In this document: positions 10,082-19,061 of the stretch, piece by piece
Position numbering within the stretch: position 1 is the first letter of the stretch
How the letters are laid out: each line of letters opens with the position of its first letter
From: Pantoea septica
GTDB taxonomy: Bacteria > Pseudomonadota > Gammaproteobacteria > Enterobacterales > Enterobacteriaceae
NCBI RefSeq assembly: GCF_002095575.1
Contig: NZ_MLJJ01000003.1
Location: 62,001-126,000 of the forward strand
Length of the DNA stretch: 64,000 nt
Reading direction: 5' to 3'
Made by a program: the position numbers and the translations under genes
Notes under the pieces: model-generated
Told to the model about the DNA's origin: nothing
What the model saw: the letters and a program-made list of their open reading frames with translations, nothing else
Database searches by the model: none

Positions 10082-10197
10082 TCACGCCAGGATATTGCTG
10101 AATTTATTTGAAAATTAAGACCAAAACTCTTCACTATATCTGCGCGGGCGTTTAGGCGACACTCAAATGGATTCGGCTGTTTTAAAAGGAACCTAAA

Positions 10198-10782
10198 GTG
10201 AAAAATATCAAACGTCTTGCGCTGCCGCTGCTGGCCGCTACTGCTCTCTATGTACCTCTTTCTCAGGCTGCCGCTCAACAGTATGAGCTTGACCCGGCGC
10301 ATACTTCAGTGATTGTGACCTGGACCCACTTCGGTTTTTCTCATCCCACCGCCGACATTCCTGACGCGAAAGGAACGCTGGTGTTTGACAGTGAAAATCC
10401 AGCCGCTTCGCGCGTTAACGTGACCCTGCCGATTACCGGCATCGACAGCCATGTGCCTGCGCTGACCAAAGAGTTCAAGGGCGCCGAGTACTTTGATACG
10501 GCGAAATATCCGACCGCGACTTTCCACAGCACCAAAGTGACCGCGAAGGGCGATAATAAGTTCGACGTGGAAGGCAACCTGACGCTGAAAGGCATCACCA
10601 AACCGGTTACGCTTCACGCCACGCTGAACAAGCAGGGCGAGCATCCGATGGTGAAGAAGCAGGCGATCGGCTTTGATGCCACCGGCACCATTAAGCGTTC
10701 TGACTTTAAGCTGGATAAATATGTGCCGGCCGTCGGCGACGACGTGACGCTGACGATTTCAACCGAAGCTTACGCAAAATAA
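10198..10782 (+). CDS. YceI family periplasmic protein
   Basis: A 194-residue lipocalin-like protein that binds polyisoprenoids or similar lipids in this family. It starts at GTG (10198) after AAGGA, and this choice gives a clear signal peptide (residues 1-24, ending SQAAA). Family motifs WTHFGFSHPTADI, KSAEYFDTAKYPTATF-like KGAEYFDTAKYPTATF, and FDATGTIKRSDF are present. It is followed by a strong terminator and is probably a single-gene unit. Confidence 0.92.
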   Translation: MKNIKRLALPLLAATALYVPLSQAAAQQYELDPAHTSVIVTWTHFGFSHPTADIPDAKGTLVFDSENPAASRVNVTLPITGIDSHVPALTKEFKGAEYFDTAKYPTATFHSTKVTAKGDNKFDVEGNLTLKGITKPVTLHATLNKQGEHPMVKKQAIGFDATGTIKRSDFKLDKYVPAVGDDVTLTISTEAYAK

Positions 10783-10843
10783 TTCGCAGCTTTTCTGCTA
10801 TCTTTTTAGCGATTAACTCGCTGTATCAGCAGAATTAAACCTG

Positions 10844-10868
10844 AACCGGCCGCCTGGCCGGTTTTTTT
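10844..10868 (+). terminator. Intrinsic terminator of the yceI-like gene
   Basis: Arms AACCGGCC and GGCCGGTT enclose a GCCT loop, followed by a run of T to 10868. Confidence 0.9.
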
Positions 10869-10949
10869 ATATCCGCTTTTGGCTTGACGCCTGCGCAATT
10901 AATGACCGTACTTAACTATCGTATCCGTCATTAAATTAAGGAGACAATT

Positions 10950-11378
10950 ATGCCACAGCCACCCTTTCTCAAGCCCGGCGAAAAGGTCGTGCTCTATGAC
11001 GGCGTCTGCAAAATTTGTAATAGCTGGGTCAATCTCCTGCTGCGCCTGAAGCTTTCCCGACGCGTCCGGTTTGCGGCAGTACAGAGCGAAGAGGGCAAGG
11101 CGCTGCTGCGTTTCGCCGGCCTGCCCGATGAAAATATCCGGACTATCGTGCTAATTGACGGCTATCGCCACTGGATCCGCGCTCAGGCCATTTTACGCGT
11201 GATGCGGCTGCTGCCTTTTCCCTGGGGCGTGCTGTCGCTGCCGGGCCTGCTGATCCCCCATTTTATCAGCGACTTTTTCTACAACCGCATTGCGCTAAAC
11301 CGCTACCGGCTGTTTGGCCGCTACGAAAAGCAGCATCCCGTTCCGTCTGATTTTCCGGGACGTTTCCTGCATGCCTGA
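10950..11378 (+). CDS. Thiol-disulfide oxidoreductase DCC family protein (DUF393)
   Basis: A 142-residue protein with the family signature DGVCKIC at residues 17-23, a thioredoxin-like CxxC preceded by Asp. The helix-rich C-terminus with YNRIALNRYRLFGRYEKQ is typical of YuxK-like proteins. No signal peptide, so probably cytosolic. RBS AAGGAG precedes the ATG at 10950. The physiological substrate of the family is not known. Confidence 0.88.
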   Translation: MPQPPFLKPGEKVVLYDGVCKICNSWVNLLLRLKLSRRVRFAAVQSEEGKALLRFAGLPDENIRTIVLIDGYRHWIRAQAILRVMRLLPFPWGVLSLPGLLIPHFISDFFYNRIALNRYRLFGRYEKQHPVPSDFPGRFLHA

Positions 11379-11383
11379 AGCGC

Positions 11384-11713
11384 TTAGCCCGGCGGCAGGA
11401 AATCTTCACGCTGCGGGGTAAAGGTATCCAGCAGCGTGCCTGCCTCCAGGCAGACGCAGCCGTGTACCACGTTGGGCCCTTTATAGAGCGTGTCGCCTGC
11501 GCCGACCTCCTGGGTGACGCCGTCGATGGTAAAGGCGAAACGTCCGCTGAGCACCCAGGTCAGCTGCTCATGAGGATGATGATGCAGGGGGCCGACCGCC
11601 CCCTGTTCAAAGGTCACTTCCACCGCCATCATGCCGCCGCCGTGCGCCAGTACGCGCCGCGTCACGCCATTGCCTGCAGCCTCAGGCTGCGTCTGCGATC
11701 GATATACAAACAT
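11384..11713 (-). CDS. Cupin protein, KdgF-like
   Basis: A 109-residue single-domain cupin very similar in pattern to KdgF, which in pectin degraders speeds linearisation of 4,5-unsaturated galacturonate to 5-keto-4-deoxyuronate. Metal-site residues are seen as His46 and His48 in HHHPHEQ and His84 in VVHGCVCLEAG; the C-terminal FTPQREDFL is also typical of KdgF. It is divergent from the RpiB-like gene with a perfect KdgR palindrome and a CRP-like site in between, which supports a uronate role. Confidence 0.82.
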   Translation of the reverse strand: MFVYRSQTQPEAAGNGVTRRVLAHGGGMMAVEVTFEQGAVGPLHHHPHEQLTWVLSGRFAFTIDGVTQEVGAGDTLYKGPNVVHGCVCLEAGTLLDTFTPQREDFLPPG

Positions 11714-11752
11714 TTTGTCTCCTCATTGGGATCGGCCTCTGACTGCCGTTTT

Positions 11753-11768
11753 TGTGATATGCCTCACG
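11753..11768. promoter_or_regulatory. CRP-like site
   Basis: TGTGA-N6-TCACG in the divergent region between the kdgF-like and RpiB-like genes, 40 bases before the kdgF-like start. KdgR-regulated genes are commonly also CRP-dependent. Confidence 0.55.
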
Positions 11769-11813
11769 CCACAGTGCGCGATTAATCCATGCACTTTAGC
11801 CGCTTTTGATTAA

Positions 11814-11832
11814 AATGAAACGGTGTTTCATT
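11814..11832. promoter_or_regulatory. KdgR operator
   Basis: AATGAAAC-GGT-GTTTCATT is a perfect 19-bp palindrome matching the KdgR consensus. It lies 19 bases before the RpiB-like ATG at 11851 and about 100 bases from the kdgF-like gene, so it could repress both. Confidence 0.82.
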
Positions 11833-11850
11833 AATACTTAAGGGCAGATC

Positions 11851-12489
11851 ATGAAAATCGCATTAATGATGGAAAACAGCCAGGCCGCTAAAAACGCCGT
11901 CGTGCGCAAGGAGCTGGAAAACGTCGCGCAGCCGTTGGGCCATCAGGTCTTTAACGTCGGCATGAGCGACGAACAGGATCACCATCTGACCTACATTCAC
12001 CTCGGCATCATGGCCAGCGTGCTGCTCAACAGCAAAGCGGTCGATTTCGTTATTGCCGGCTGCGGTACCGGACAGGGCGCTTTAATGTCCCTCAACCTGC
12101 ATCCGGGCGTAGTCTGCGGCTACTGCATCGATCCGGCGGACGCCTATCTGTTTGCCCAGATCAACAACGGCAACGCGCTGTCGCTGCCGTTCGCCAAAGG
12201 CTTCGGCTGGGGCGCAGAGCTGAATTTGCGCTTTATCTTTGAAAAAGCCTTCACCGGCGAAAAAGGGCTGGGCTATCCGCCCGAGCGTAAAGAGCCGCAG
12301 GTGCGTAATGCGGGCATCCTGAATCAGGTAAAAGCGGCGATGCTGAAAGAGAACTATCTCGATACGCTGCGTGCGCTCGATCCGGCGCTGGTGCGCACCG
12401 CGCTCAGCGGCCCGCGTCTGCAGCACTGCCTGTTCGAGCATGGCCAGGTGCCGGAAATCGCCGATTTCGTGCGTCAGATTACGCAGTAA
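11851..12489 (+). CDS. RpiB/LacA/LacB family sugar-phosphate isomerase
   Basis: A 212-residue member of the RpiB/LacAB family with a C-terminal extension. The family loop GCGTGQGALMSLN lies near residues 70-82. In Dickeya a gene of this type, named spiX as I recall it, was reported to be repressed by KdgR. Here a perfect KdgR box sits right in front of the start, and a KdgF-like gene is divergent. It probably isomerises a uronate-derived sugar or its phosphate; the exact substrate is not readable. RBS AAGGGC is weak. Confidence 0.8.
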   Translation: MKIALMMENSQAAKNAVVRKELENVAQPLGHQVFNVGMSDEQDHHLTYIHLGIMASVLLNSKAVDFVIAGCGTGQGALMSLNLHPGVVCGYCIDPADAYLFAQINNGNALSLPFAKGFGWGAELNLRFIFEKAFTGEKGLGYPPERKEPQVRNAGILNQVKAAMLKENYLDTLRALDPALVRTALSGPRLQHCLFEHGQVPEIADFVRQITQ

Positions 12490-12498
12490 CGCCTTCCT

Positions 12499-12531
12499 GG
12501 CGCGCAGCCTTCGCCGCGCGCCTCGCTTTTT
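12499..12531 (+). terminator. Terminator of the RpiB-like gene
   Basis: Arms GGCGCGC (12499-12505) and GCGCGCC (12516-12522), then TCGCTTTTT. It separates this gene from the convergent transporter operon. Confidence 0.65.
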
Positions 12532-12534
12532 CCT

Positions 12535-13297
12535 CTACATCTCGCTCGCCAGCGCCGGATTGTAGTGACGGCTCGCCTCTACCAGCATGCGCGTATAGGG
12601 CATCGCCGCGCGATCGGCCACCAGCGTCGGCACGTCGAGCGTCTCCAGCACGCGCCCTTGCTGCATGACCGCCACGCGATGGCAGAGATGCGCCACCACG
12701 CCTAAATCATGCGTCACCATCAGGTAGGTAAGATTCGCCTGCTGCTGCAGATCGCTCAGCAGGTTAAGAATTTCTGCCTGCACCGAGACGTCGAGCGCCG
12801 AGGTCGGCTCATCCAGCAGCAGCACGCGCGGCTCCAGAATCAGCGCGCGCGATGGCGACGCGCTGGCGCTGACCGCCGGAAAGCTGATGCGGATAGCGCG
12901 TCAGCCAGGCGCGGTTAAGCCCGACTTTCTCCAGCATCGCCACCACGCGCGCCTGCCGCTGGCTGATGCCGTGGATAAGCAGCGGCTCCTCCAGAATAGC
13001 GCCGAGGGTGTGGCGCGGATGCAGCGAACCGTAAGGATCCTGAAATACCATCTGCACCTGTCTGCACCGTACGCGGTCGATGCGGCGCCCGAGAGGCGAT
13101 CCGCCGATGGCCAGCTCGCCATGCCAGTGGGTAATCAGCCCCGCGAGGCACTTCAGCACCGTGGTTTTACCCGAGCCGGATTCGCCCACCAGGCCGAAGA
13201 TTTCCCCTTCATTAACCTTCAGGGAGACGTCGAACAGCACCTGGGTTCGAGCCGGCTCTTCGCCGAAACTCAGGTTGAGATTCTCAACAGCGATCAT
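12535..13297 (-). pseudogene. Peptide/oligogalacturonide-type ABC transporter ATPase (second ATPase), frameshifted
   Basis: An OppF/DppF-like ATPase. Walker A GESGSGKTT and the LSGGQRQR signature are in the first frame (13297 down to about 12848); Walker B LLLDEPTSALD and the H-loop MVTHDLG follow in another frame (12825-12535). The break is at an alternating GC tract at 12842-12849: four GC units are present and five would give IARALILEPRVLLLDEP and one frame of 254 residues. As read, no functional ATPase is made. Last gene of a six-gene operon laid out like the KdgR-regulated gntDBMNAC of Dickeya, where it corresponds to gntC. An assembly indel is possible. Confidence 0.85.
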
Positions 13298-13306
13298 GCG
13301 CGCTCC

Positions 13307-14182
13307 TTAATCGTTCAGCCAGCTGGACTGACGCTGCAGCACCGGCAGACGGCTGCGACGCTGGTCGATATCCGGCAGGGCTGCCAACAGGCCCTGCGTA
13401 TAGGGATGGCGCGCGCGGTCGAGATCGCTCGCCGCCAGCGACTCCACCACGCGCCCGGCATACATCACCAGCACGCGGTCGCAGAAGCTGCGCACCAGGC
13501 TGATGTCGTGGCTGATAAAGATCAGCCCCAGCCCGCGAGCCTTCACCAGCTCATCCAGCAGCGCCAGAATTTGCAGGCGAACCGAGACGTCGAGCGCCGA
13601 GGTCGGCTCATCGGCGATGACCAGCTCCGGCTCGGTGATCAGCATCATGGCGATCATCACGCGCTGGCCCTGGCCGCCGGAGATCTCATGGGGGTAGCGC
13701 TGATAAAGGCGCTCAGGCTCGCGAATGCGCACCACCTCCAGCATCTCCAGCGCGCGTTTTTTCGCGGCGGCGTGCTGGCCGCGATGGTGGCTGCGCCAGG
13801 CCTCGGCGATCTGCTCGCCGACGCGCACCACCGGATTAAGGGAATATTTCGGGTCCTGCATAATCATCGAGATGCGCCTGCCGCGGATGGCGCGCATCTG
13901 CGCCGGGCTGGCGCGCAGCAGATCGATCTCGCCGAACTGCATGCGCGCCGCCTCAATGCGCGCCTTCGCCGGATGGAGCTGCAGCAGGGCGCGGCCCACG
14001 GTGGATTTGCCTGAGCCGGACTCGCCGACGATCGCCAGTTTTTCCTGGCCGAGCTGAAAGGAGACGCCGCGCACCGCCGGGGTGCTGTGACGTCCGTTAA
14101 CAAAATCGACGCGCAGATCGTGCACGTCCAGCAACGGCGCGCCGTTACTCACTGCGGGGATCGAGCAGGTCAAGTAGGCCAT
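13307..14182 (-). CDS. ABC transporter ATP-binding protein, DppD/OppD-like (first ATPase)
   Basis: A complete ATPase of up to 291 residues: Walker A GESGSGKST, signature ISGGQGQRV, Walker B LVIADEPTSALD and H-loop FISHD. Two starts are possible: ATG at 14182, which overlaps the permease gene by 38 bases with AGGAG immediately before it, or GTG at 14152, which overlaps the permease stop by 8 bases in a typical coupled arrangement. It powers import with the two permeases and binding protein upstream. It corresponds to gntA in the Dickeya arrangement. Confidence 0.88.
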   Translation of the reverse strand: MAYLTCSIPAVSNGAPLLDVHDLRVDFVNGRHSTPAVRGVSFQLGQEKLAIVGESGSGKSTVGRALLQLHPAKARIEAARMQFGEIDLLRASPAQMRAIRGRRISMIMQDPKYSLNPVVRVGEQIAEAWRSHHRGQHAAAKKRALEMLEVVRIREPERLYQRYPHEISGGQGQRVMIAMMLITEPELVIADEPTSALDVSVRLQILALLDELVKARGLGLIFISHDISLVRSFCDRVLVMYAGRVVESLAASDLDRARHPYTQGLLAALPDIDQRRSRLPVLQRQSSWLND

Positions 14183-15050
14183 CTCCTAAGAAGTTGAACG
14201 CCAGGCTGTTGATCAGGATCGCCAGGCCCGGCACGGTCACCACCCACCAGCACTCCAGCATGTAGGTGCGTCCGCTGGCGATCATCGCGCCCCATTCCGG
14301 CGCAGGCGGCTGCGAGCCGAGGCCGAGAAAGCCGAGCCCGGCGGCGGTGAGGATAATGCCCGCCATATTCATGGTGATGCGGATAATCACCGACGGCAGA
14401 CAGAGCGGCACGATATGCCGCCACAGCACGCGCAGCGGCGACGCGCCCTGCAGCCGCACGGCGGAGATAAAGTCCGCCTGGCGCAGAGACAGGGTTTCGG
14501 CGCGCGCCAGCCGCGCGATGGGCGGCCAGGCGGTAAGGGTAATGGCGATCACCACATGCTCCAGGCCGGGGCCAAGCGCGGCGACGAACGCCAGCGCCAG
14601 CACCAGGCTGGGAAAAGAGATAAAGATATCGGTGATGCGCATCAGCGCCGCATCCACCTTGCCGCCGAAATAGCCGGCGGCGACGCCCAGCAGCAGCCCG
14701 AGCGGGCCGACGGTGACCGACACCAGCAGCACGATATAGAGTGTGATGCGCGCGCCCCACACCAGGCGGCTAAAGATATCGCGGCCAAACTCGTCGGTGC
14801 CGAACCAGTGCTGCGCCCCCGGCGGGCTGAGGGCGTTGTCGAGATCCTGCACCAGCGGATGATAAGGGGCGATCCAGGGCGCGAACAGCGCCGTCAGGCA
14901 GAGCAGCAGCACAATGCCGCCGCCGATGGCGGTCAGGGGATTGCAGGCCATGCGTAGAAGGAAATGGCTGGCGCGCGCGGCAAAGCGCCGACAGCGCGCC
15001 AGCCGTTCGCGCGCTGCGCCGACCGGTGGCGTATCGATCGATAGCGTCAT
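14145..15050 (-). CDS. ABC transporter permease, DppC/NikC-like
   Basis: A 301-residue inner-membrane permease with about six transmembrane segments. The N-terminal cytosolic tail precedes a first helix at about residues 43-60, and FGTDEFGRDIFSR is the hallmark of DppC/OppC permeases. The EAA-type coupling loop is AETLSLRQADFISAVRLQGAS. It overlaps the previous permease gene by 4 bases (ATGA). Second permease of the six-gene operon. Confidence 0.9.
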   Translation of the reverse strand: MTLSIDTPPVGAARERLARCRRFAARASHFLLRMACNPLTAIGGGIVLLLCLTALFAPWIAPYHPLVQDLDNALSPPGAQHWFGTDEFGRDIFSRLVWGARITLYIVLLVSVTVGPLGLLLGVAAGYFGGKVDAALMRITDIFISFPSLVLALAFVAALGPGLEHVVIAITLTAWPPIARLARAETLSLRQADFISAVRLQGASPLRVLWRHIVPLCLPSVIIRITMNMAGIILTAAGLGFLGLGSQPPAPEWGAMIASGRTYMLECWWVVTVPGLAILINSLAFNFLGDGLLDLLDPRSE

Positions 15051-16072
15051 ACTTTTGTCCTCGGATCAAACACCTGATAAAGCAGGTCGGAGAGCAGATT
15101 GAGCAGCACGAAAATCAGCCCGACCACCAGCACGCAGCCCATCACCGCGTTCATATCGCCCAGCATCATGCTGCCGGTCAGGTAGGAGCCGAAGCCCGGC
15201 CAGGAGAAGACCGTCTCGATCAGCACGGCGCCCTCCAGCAGCGAACCGTAGGCGAGCGCCACCACCGTCAGCAGCTGCACCAGAATATTGCGAAAGGCGT
15301 GCTGCCAGATCACCTGCCACTCCGTCAGTCCTTTGACGCGGGCCGTGAGGATAAACTCCTGCGACAGCTGCGCCAGCATAAAGCTGCGCGTCATGCGGCT
15401 GATATAGGCGAGGGAGTGAAAGCCGAGCAGCGACGCGGGCAGCACCAGGTGGTTTAGCGCGTTCCAGAAGACCGTGGCGTTGCCCGCCAGCAGCGCATCC
15501 ACCAGCATCAGGCCGGTGCGGCGCGGCACCACGCCATCGAGGCTGAAATCGACTCGGCCCGCGCCGCCGACCCAGCCCAGATGGGCATAGAAGAGCAGCA
15601 GACCCATCATGCCGACCCAGAAGATCGGCGTGGAGTAGCCCGCGAGGCTCACCACGCGCACGGCATAATCGATCGCGCCGTTGCGCCGCGCCGCGGCGAG
15701 CACGCCAAGGGGCACGCCGAGCCCGGCGCCGATAACGATCGCCAGCGTCGCCAGCTCCAGCGTGGCGGGAAAGACGCGCAGAATATCCTGGCTGACGGGC
15801 TGGCCGGTAAGCAGCGCATGACCGAGATCGCCGTGCAGCAGCCCGTTCAGATAGATGCCGAACTGCGTCCACAGCGGCTTGTCGAAGCCGAGCTGGTGGT
15901 AAACCTGCTGATAGGTCGCGTGATCGGCGTCCGGGCCGACGATCGCCAGCACCGGATCGAGCGGCATGACGCGGCCGATAAAGAAAGTCAGCAGCAGCAG
16001 GCCGAACAGGGTGATAAATACCTGCGTCGCGCGTTTGCTGACGCGGCGCAGCTGCGGAAGGGCGGCGATCAT
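15047..16072 (-). CDS. ABC transporter permease, DppB/NikB-like
   Basis: A 341-residue permease with a first helix at about residues 17-34 (VFITLFGLLLLTFFIGRVMP), a large periplasmic loop with LGFDKPLWTQFGIYL, and the coupling loop with LSQEFILTARVKGLTEWQV. These features define the DppB/OppB half of peptide-type importers. Start codon overlaps the binding-protein gene by 4 bases, so the operon genes are coupled. Confidence 0.9.
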   Translation of the reverse strand: MIAALPQLRRVSKRATQVFITLFGLLLLTFFIGRVMPLDPVLAIVGPDADHATYQQVYHQLGFDKPLWTQFGIYLNGLLHGDLGHALLTGQPVSQDILRVFPATLELATLAIVIGAGLGVPLGVLAAARRNGAIDYAVRVVSLAGYSTPIFWVGMMGLLLFYAHLGWVGGAGRVDFSLDGVVPRRTGLMLVDALLAGNATVFWNALNHLVLPASLLGFHSLAYISRMTRSFMLAQLSQEFILTARVKGLTEWQVIWQHAFRNILVQLLTVVALAYGSLLEGAVLIETVFSWPGFGSYLTGSMMLGDMNAVMGCVLVVGLIFVLLNLLSDLLYQVFDPRTKV

Positions 16073-17700
16073 GGCGTGCCTCCTGCCAGGCTCTCTGGCG
16101 TTTTCCAGACGTCGCGTAAAAAGGTGGTGGCGGACGGATGCGGCTGATAGGCCTGTACGCGGTTGTTAACCACCACCGAATCGACCATCTGGGAAATGGG
16201 CATCAGCGCCGGGATCAGCTGGTCATAGCGCTGCTGGATGGCGAAATAGGCCTGCTGCTGCTTTGCGGGGTCGCGCTCCGTCAGCGCCCGATCGATCATG
16301 CTGTTGAGCCGGGCGTCGTAGAAGCTGGTGCGCCAGCCCTGGAAGTTGGTCAGCCGCGCGCTGTCGGCGTTGTCCGGGTTGTAGACCAGCGAGCGCAGGC
16401 TGGAGTGGGGATGCGGCTCGACGCCGCTGCCGCCGCGCCCGACCAGCAGCCCGAACTGCCGGTCGCGCATCGCGCCATAGATCTGGTTACCGGTGCCGGT
16501 GATAATGCGCGCGCGGATCCCCGCCTGCATCAGCGTCGACTGGATGGCGATGGCGACGTTGAGAAAGGGCTGATCCGCCAGCACGCGCAGCGTGGTGTCG
16601 AAGCCGTAGGGATACCCCGCCTCCGCCAGCAGCGCGCGGGCGCGCGCAATGTCCAGCCGGTAGCCGGGATCGGGCAGCGTCGCAGGCATGCCGGCCTGGA
16701 TAGGCCGCTGATGCAGCACGCCGTAACCCGCCATCAGCGTTTTATTGATCCCCTGATAGTCCACCAGATAGCGCAGCGCCTCGCGCACCTTCGGGTTGGC
16801 GAAATGGGCGTCTTTCATGCTCATCGCCAGGTAGTAGATCGTGCCGCGCTGCACGCTGTCGATGCTGAGATCGGGATCGTTGCGCAGGGCGCGCACGTCC
16901 GGGATCGCCATATTGCTGGCGATATCGAGATCGCCTTTCTCCATCATCAGGCGCAGGGTCTGCGACTCCTGCAGGTGGCGAAACACCACGCGCTGCATCT
17001 TCGCCGCGCCGCGCCAGTAGTCTGGCGCGCGGCTCATGGTCAGCACATCTTTCGCCTGCCAGCCGTCGAGCCTAAACGGGCCGGAACCGGCCGCATGGGT
17101 GGTGAGCCAGCGGTTGCCCCAGTCGTTATTGACGGCGTGCGCCTGCACCGTTTTGCTGTCGAGCACCACCATGCTGCCGAGCGCGGCGAGCGAGTAGAGC
17201 ACCAGCGAGGGATCGTTGGGCTTCGGCAGGCGGATAACCAGGGTGCGCGCGTCGGGGGCGGCGATCATCTCGTCGACGTTGGCCTTGCTGAAGCCGTAGG
17301 ATTTCCACACCGACGCCTGCGCCAGGTTGAGATGCAGCACGCGGCGCATCGACCAGACGGCGTCGGCGCTGGTCAGGGCGTTGCCGGAGTGGAAGCGCAC
17401 GTCGTCGCGCAGCCGAAAGGTCAGCGTGCTGTTGTCCGGGCTGATGCGCCAGCTCTCCGCCAGCGCCGGGCGCACGCGCGTCAGCTGCTGCGGATCGAGC
17501 TCCACCAGCCCGTCATAGAGGTTAACCACGATGCCGACCACTTCGTTGCCGGTCATGGCGGCGGGATCGAGCGTGAGCAGATTGTTCATATTCATGCCGA
17601 CGATCAGCTGGTCGTCAGGCGTATTCGCCTGAAGCGACGCGCTGCCCGCCAGCAGCAGCAGCGTGGCGAGCCACGCGCCGCAGCGGGTGCGGATAGTCAT
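16069..17700 (-). CDS. ABC transporter substrate-binding protein, peptide/nickel/oligosaccharide type
   Basis: A 543-residue cluster C periplasmic binding protein (family SBP_bac_5) with a signal peptide of about 25 residues ending SASLQA. Family motifs such as LVELDPQQLTRVRPALAESW and LTFRLRDDVRFHSGNALTSADAV are intact. The homologous system in Dickeya (gntB as I recall) was found by its KdgR control, so the ligand may be a pectin-derived sugar acid or oligomer rather than a peptide. It lies 57 bases downstream of the dehydratase gene. Confidence 0.88.
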   Translation of the reverse strand: MTIRTRCGAWLATLLLLAGSASLQANTPDDQLIVGMNMNNLLTLDPAAMTGNEVVGIVVNLYDGLVELDPQQLTRVRPALAESWRISPDNSTLTFRLRDDVRFHSGNALTSADAVWSMRRVLHLNLAQASVWKSYGFSKANVDEMIAAPDARTLVIRLPKPNDPSLVLYSLAALGSMVVLDSKTVQAHAVNNDWGNRWLTTHAAGSGPFRLDGWQAKDVLTMSRAPDYWRGAAKMQRVVFRHLQESQTLRLMMEKGDLDIASNMAIPDVRALRNDPDLSIDSVQRGTIYYLAMSMKDAHFANPKVREALRYLVDYQGINKTLMAGYGVLHQRPIQAGMPATLPDPGYRLDIARARALLAEAGYPYGFDTTLRVLADQPFLNVAIAIQSTLMQAGIRARIITGTGNQIYGAMRDRQFGLLVGRGGSGVEPHPHSSLRSLVYNPDNADSARLTNFQGWRTSFYDARLNSMIDRALTERDPAKQQQAYFAIQQRYDQLIPALMPISQMVDSVVVNNRVQAYQPHPSATTFLRDVWKTPESLAGGTP

Positions 17701-17757
17701 AAAGTAAGTCCAGCAGGTCAGAGGTTTAGCGTCGTTTGCTGTACTTCTCTCTCAGCG

Positions 17758-18912
17758 TTACCAGCGGTTGAGCGTATGGGTCTCAATCCAGCTGAAGTTG
17801 ATGTCTTCGCCCAGGCCGGGCCGGGTCGGCAGCTGCACATAACCCTCATCGTCCATCGGATCGATCAGGCTGTTGAGGTAAGCCGGCGGCTGCTCATAGT
17901 CGAGAAAGGGGTGCAGCAGGCCGCGCTCGTACCAGCGGCAGTTGCGGATCGCCCCGACCACCGCCAGGCTGGCCGCGCCGTTGCCGTGCACCTCGCAGTC
18001 CATGCCGAACGCTTCCGCCAGGCTGGCGACCTTCATGGTGGCCGCGATGCCGCCGACGCCGTTGGCGCCGGCGCGCAGGATGTCGCAGGCGCCGGCGCGC
18101 ACCCAGTCGGCGCGGCTGTGATGCTTGCCGCCGAGGCTCTCCGGGCCCAGCACGTCGATGCTGAGGTTTTCCGCCAGCCAGGCGTAGGAGGCCATGCTCT
18201 CTTCCTCCATCGGCTCTTCGAACCAGCTGAAGTTGAGCTTCTCCAGCGCCTTGCCGATAGTGAGCGCCTCGCTGCGGCTGTACCAGTGGTAGCCGTCCAG
18301 CATCAGGGCGATATCCGGGCCGACCGCTTCGCGCACCGCGGCGCAGGCCTTGATATCCATCTGCGGGCTGGGGGCGAACGCCACCGGCGGCATCCAGGTA
18401 TGCAGCTTGATCGCTTTATAGCCGCGCGCCACCAGCGTTTCGGCGAAGCGCGCATAGTCGTCCGGCGTCGCCAGCCCGCCGGGCAGCTCGTCGCCGCACA
18501 TGGTGCTGCCGTAGGCGGGCACCCGTTCGCGATAGCCGCCGAGCAGTTTGTGCACCGGCTGCTGCAGCCGGCGGCCGATAAGATCCCACAGCGCCTGCTC
18601 GACGGCGGAAAGGGCGCGCTCGGTGAGCTGATGCGCGCTGCCGCGCTGCCAGTGCGCCAGATCCTGCCACAGCCGTTCGCGATCCATGGCGTTCTGTCCG
18701 ATCAGCACCTTGCGGAAGAAGGCGTTGACCACGTGCGGTCGGATCACCTCCGGCGGCGCGAAGGCGTAGCCGCTGTGGCCTTCCTCGGTGGTCAGCGTCA
18801 GCAGCGCCATCTGCGCCTCGGTTTCGTCGCCGGGATGGGAGTGTCCGGCGCTGTCGGCATGACGCCTGCTGGGATAAGTAAACTGGGTGACTTCGATTGC
18901 GCTGATCTTCAC
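17758..18912 (-). CDS. Mandelate racemase/enolase superfamily sugar-acid dehydratase
   Basis: A 384-residue enzyme with the N-terminal capping domain and barrel of the mandelate racemase subgroup. A lysine base is in IKLHTW, metal ligands are Asp in LMLDGYHWY, Glu in WFEEPMEEE and Glu in LGPESLGG, and the second base is His in CEVHGNG. This set fits dehydration of an acid sugar; the substrate is not known to me. First gene of the operon, with a KdgR-like box 46 bases upstream, which points to galacturonate or pectin-derived acids. It corresponds to gntD in the Dickeya arrangement. Confidence 0.87.
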   Translation of the reverse strand: MKISAIEVTQFTYPSRRHADSAGHSHPGDETEAQMALLTLTTEEGHSGYAFAPPEVIRPHVVNAFFRKVLIGQNAMDRERLWQDLAHWQRGSAHQLTERALSAVEQALWDLIGRRLQQPVHKLLGGYRERVPAYGSTMCGDELPGGLATPDDYARFAETLVARGYKAIKLHTWMPPVAFAPSPQMDIKACAAVREAVGPDIALMLDGYHWYSRSEALTIGKALEKLNFSWFEEPMEEESMASYAWLAENLSIDVLGPESLGGKHHSRADWVRAGACDILRAGANGVGGIAATMKVASLAEAFGMDCEVHGNGAASLAVVGAIRNCRWYERGLLHPFLDYEQPPAYLNSLIDPMDDEGYVQLPTRPGLGEDINFSWIETHTLNRW

Positions 18913-18957
18913 GGCACAGGCTCCTTATGCAACGGCTCTCGCTGGATGTGAAATAAA

Positions 18958-18976
18958 ATTAAAACGATGTTTCATT
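18958..18976. promoter_or_regulatory. KdgR-like operator of the dehydratase/ABC operon
   Basis: ATTAAAAC-GAT-GTTTCATT: the right half is a perfect KdgR half-site and the left half matches at 6 of 8 positions. It sits 46-64 bases upstream of the dehydratase start. Confidence 0.72.
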
Positions 18977-19061
18977 TCGTAATCTAGCGTTCACAGATTG
19001 TTTACGCATTAGCCAAAGCGAGGTAAATGCAGCCGTAAATTAGGGCAGCCGCACAGGGTGA

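Noticed and set aside
16138-18951. A 937-codon open frame on the plus strand
   Set aside because: It runs antisense to two well-supported genes (binding protein and dehydratase); its His/Arg/Ala-rich translation is the usual shadow of GC-rich coding DNA and crosses their boundary.
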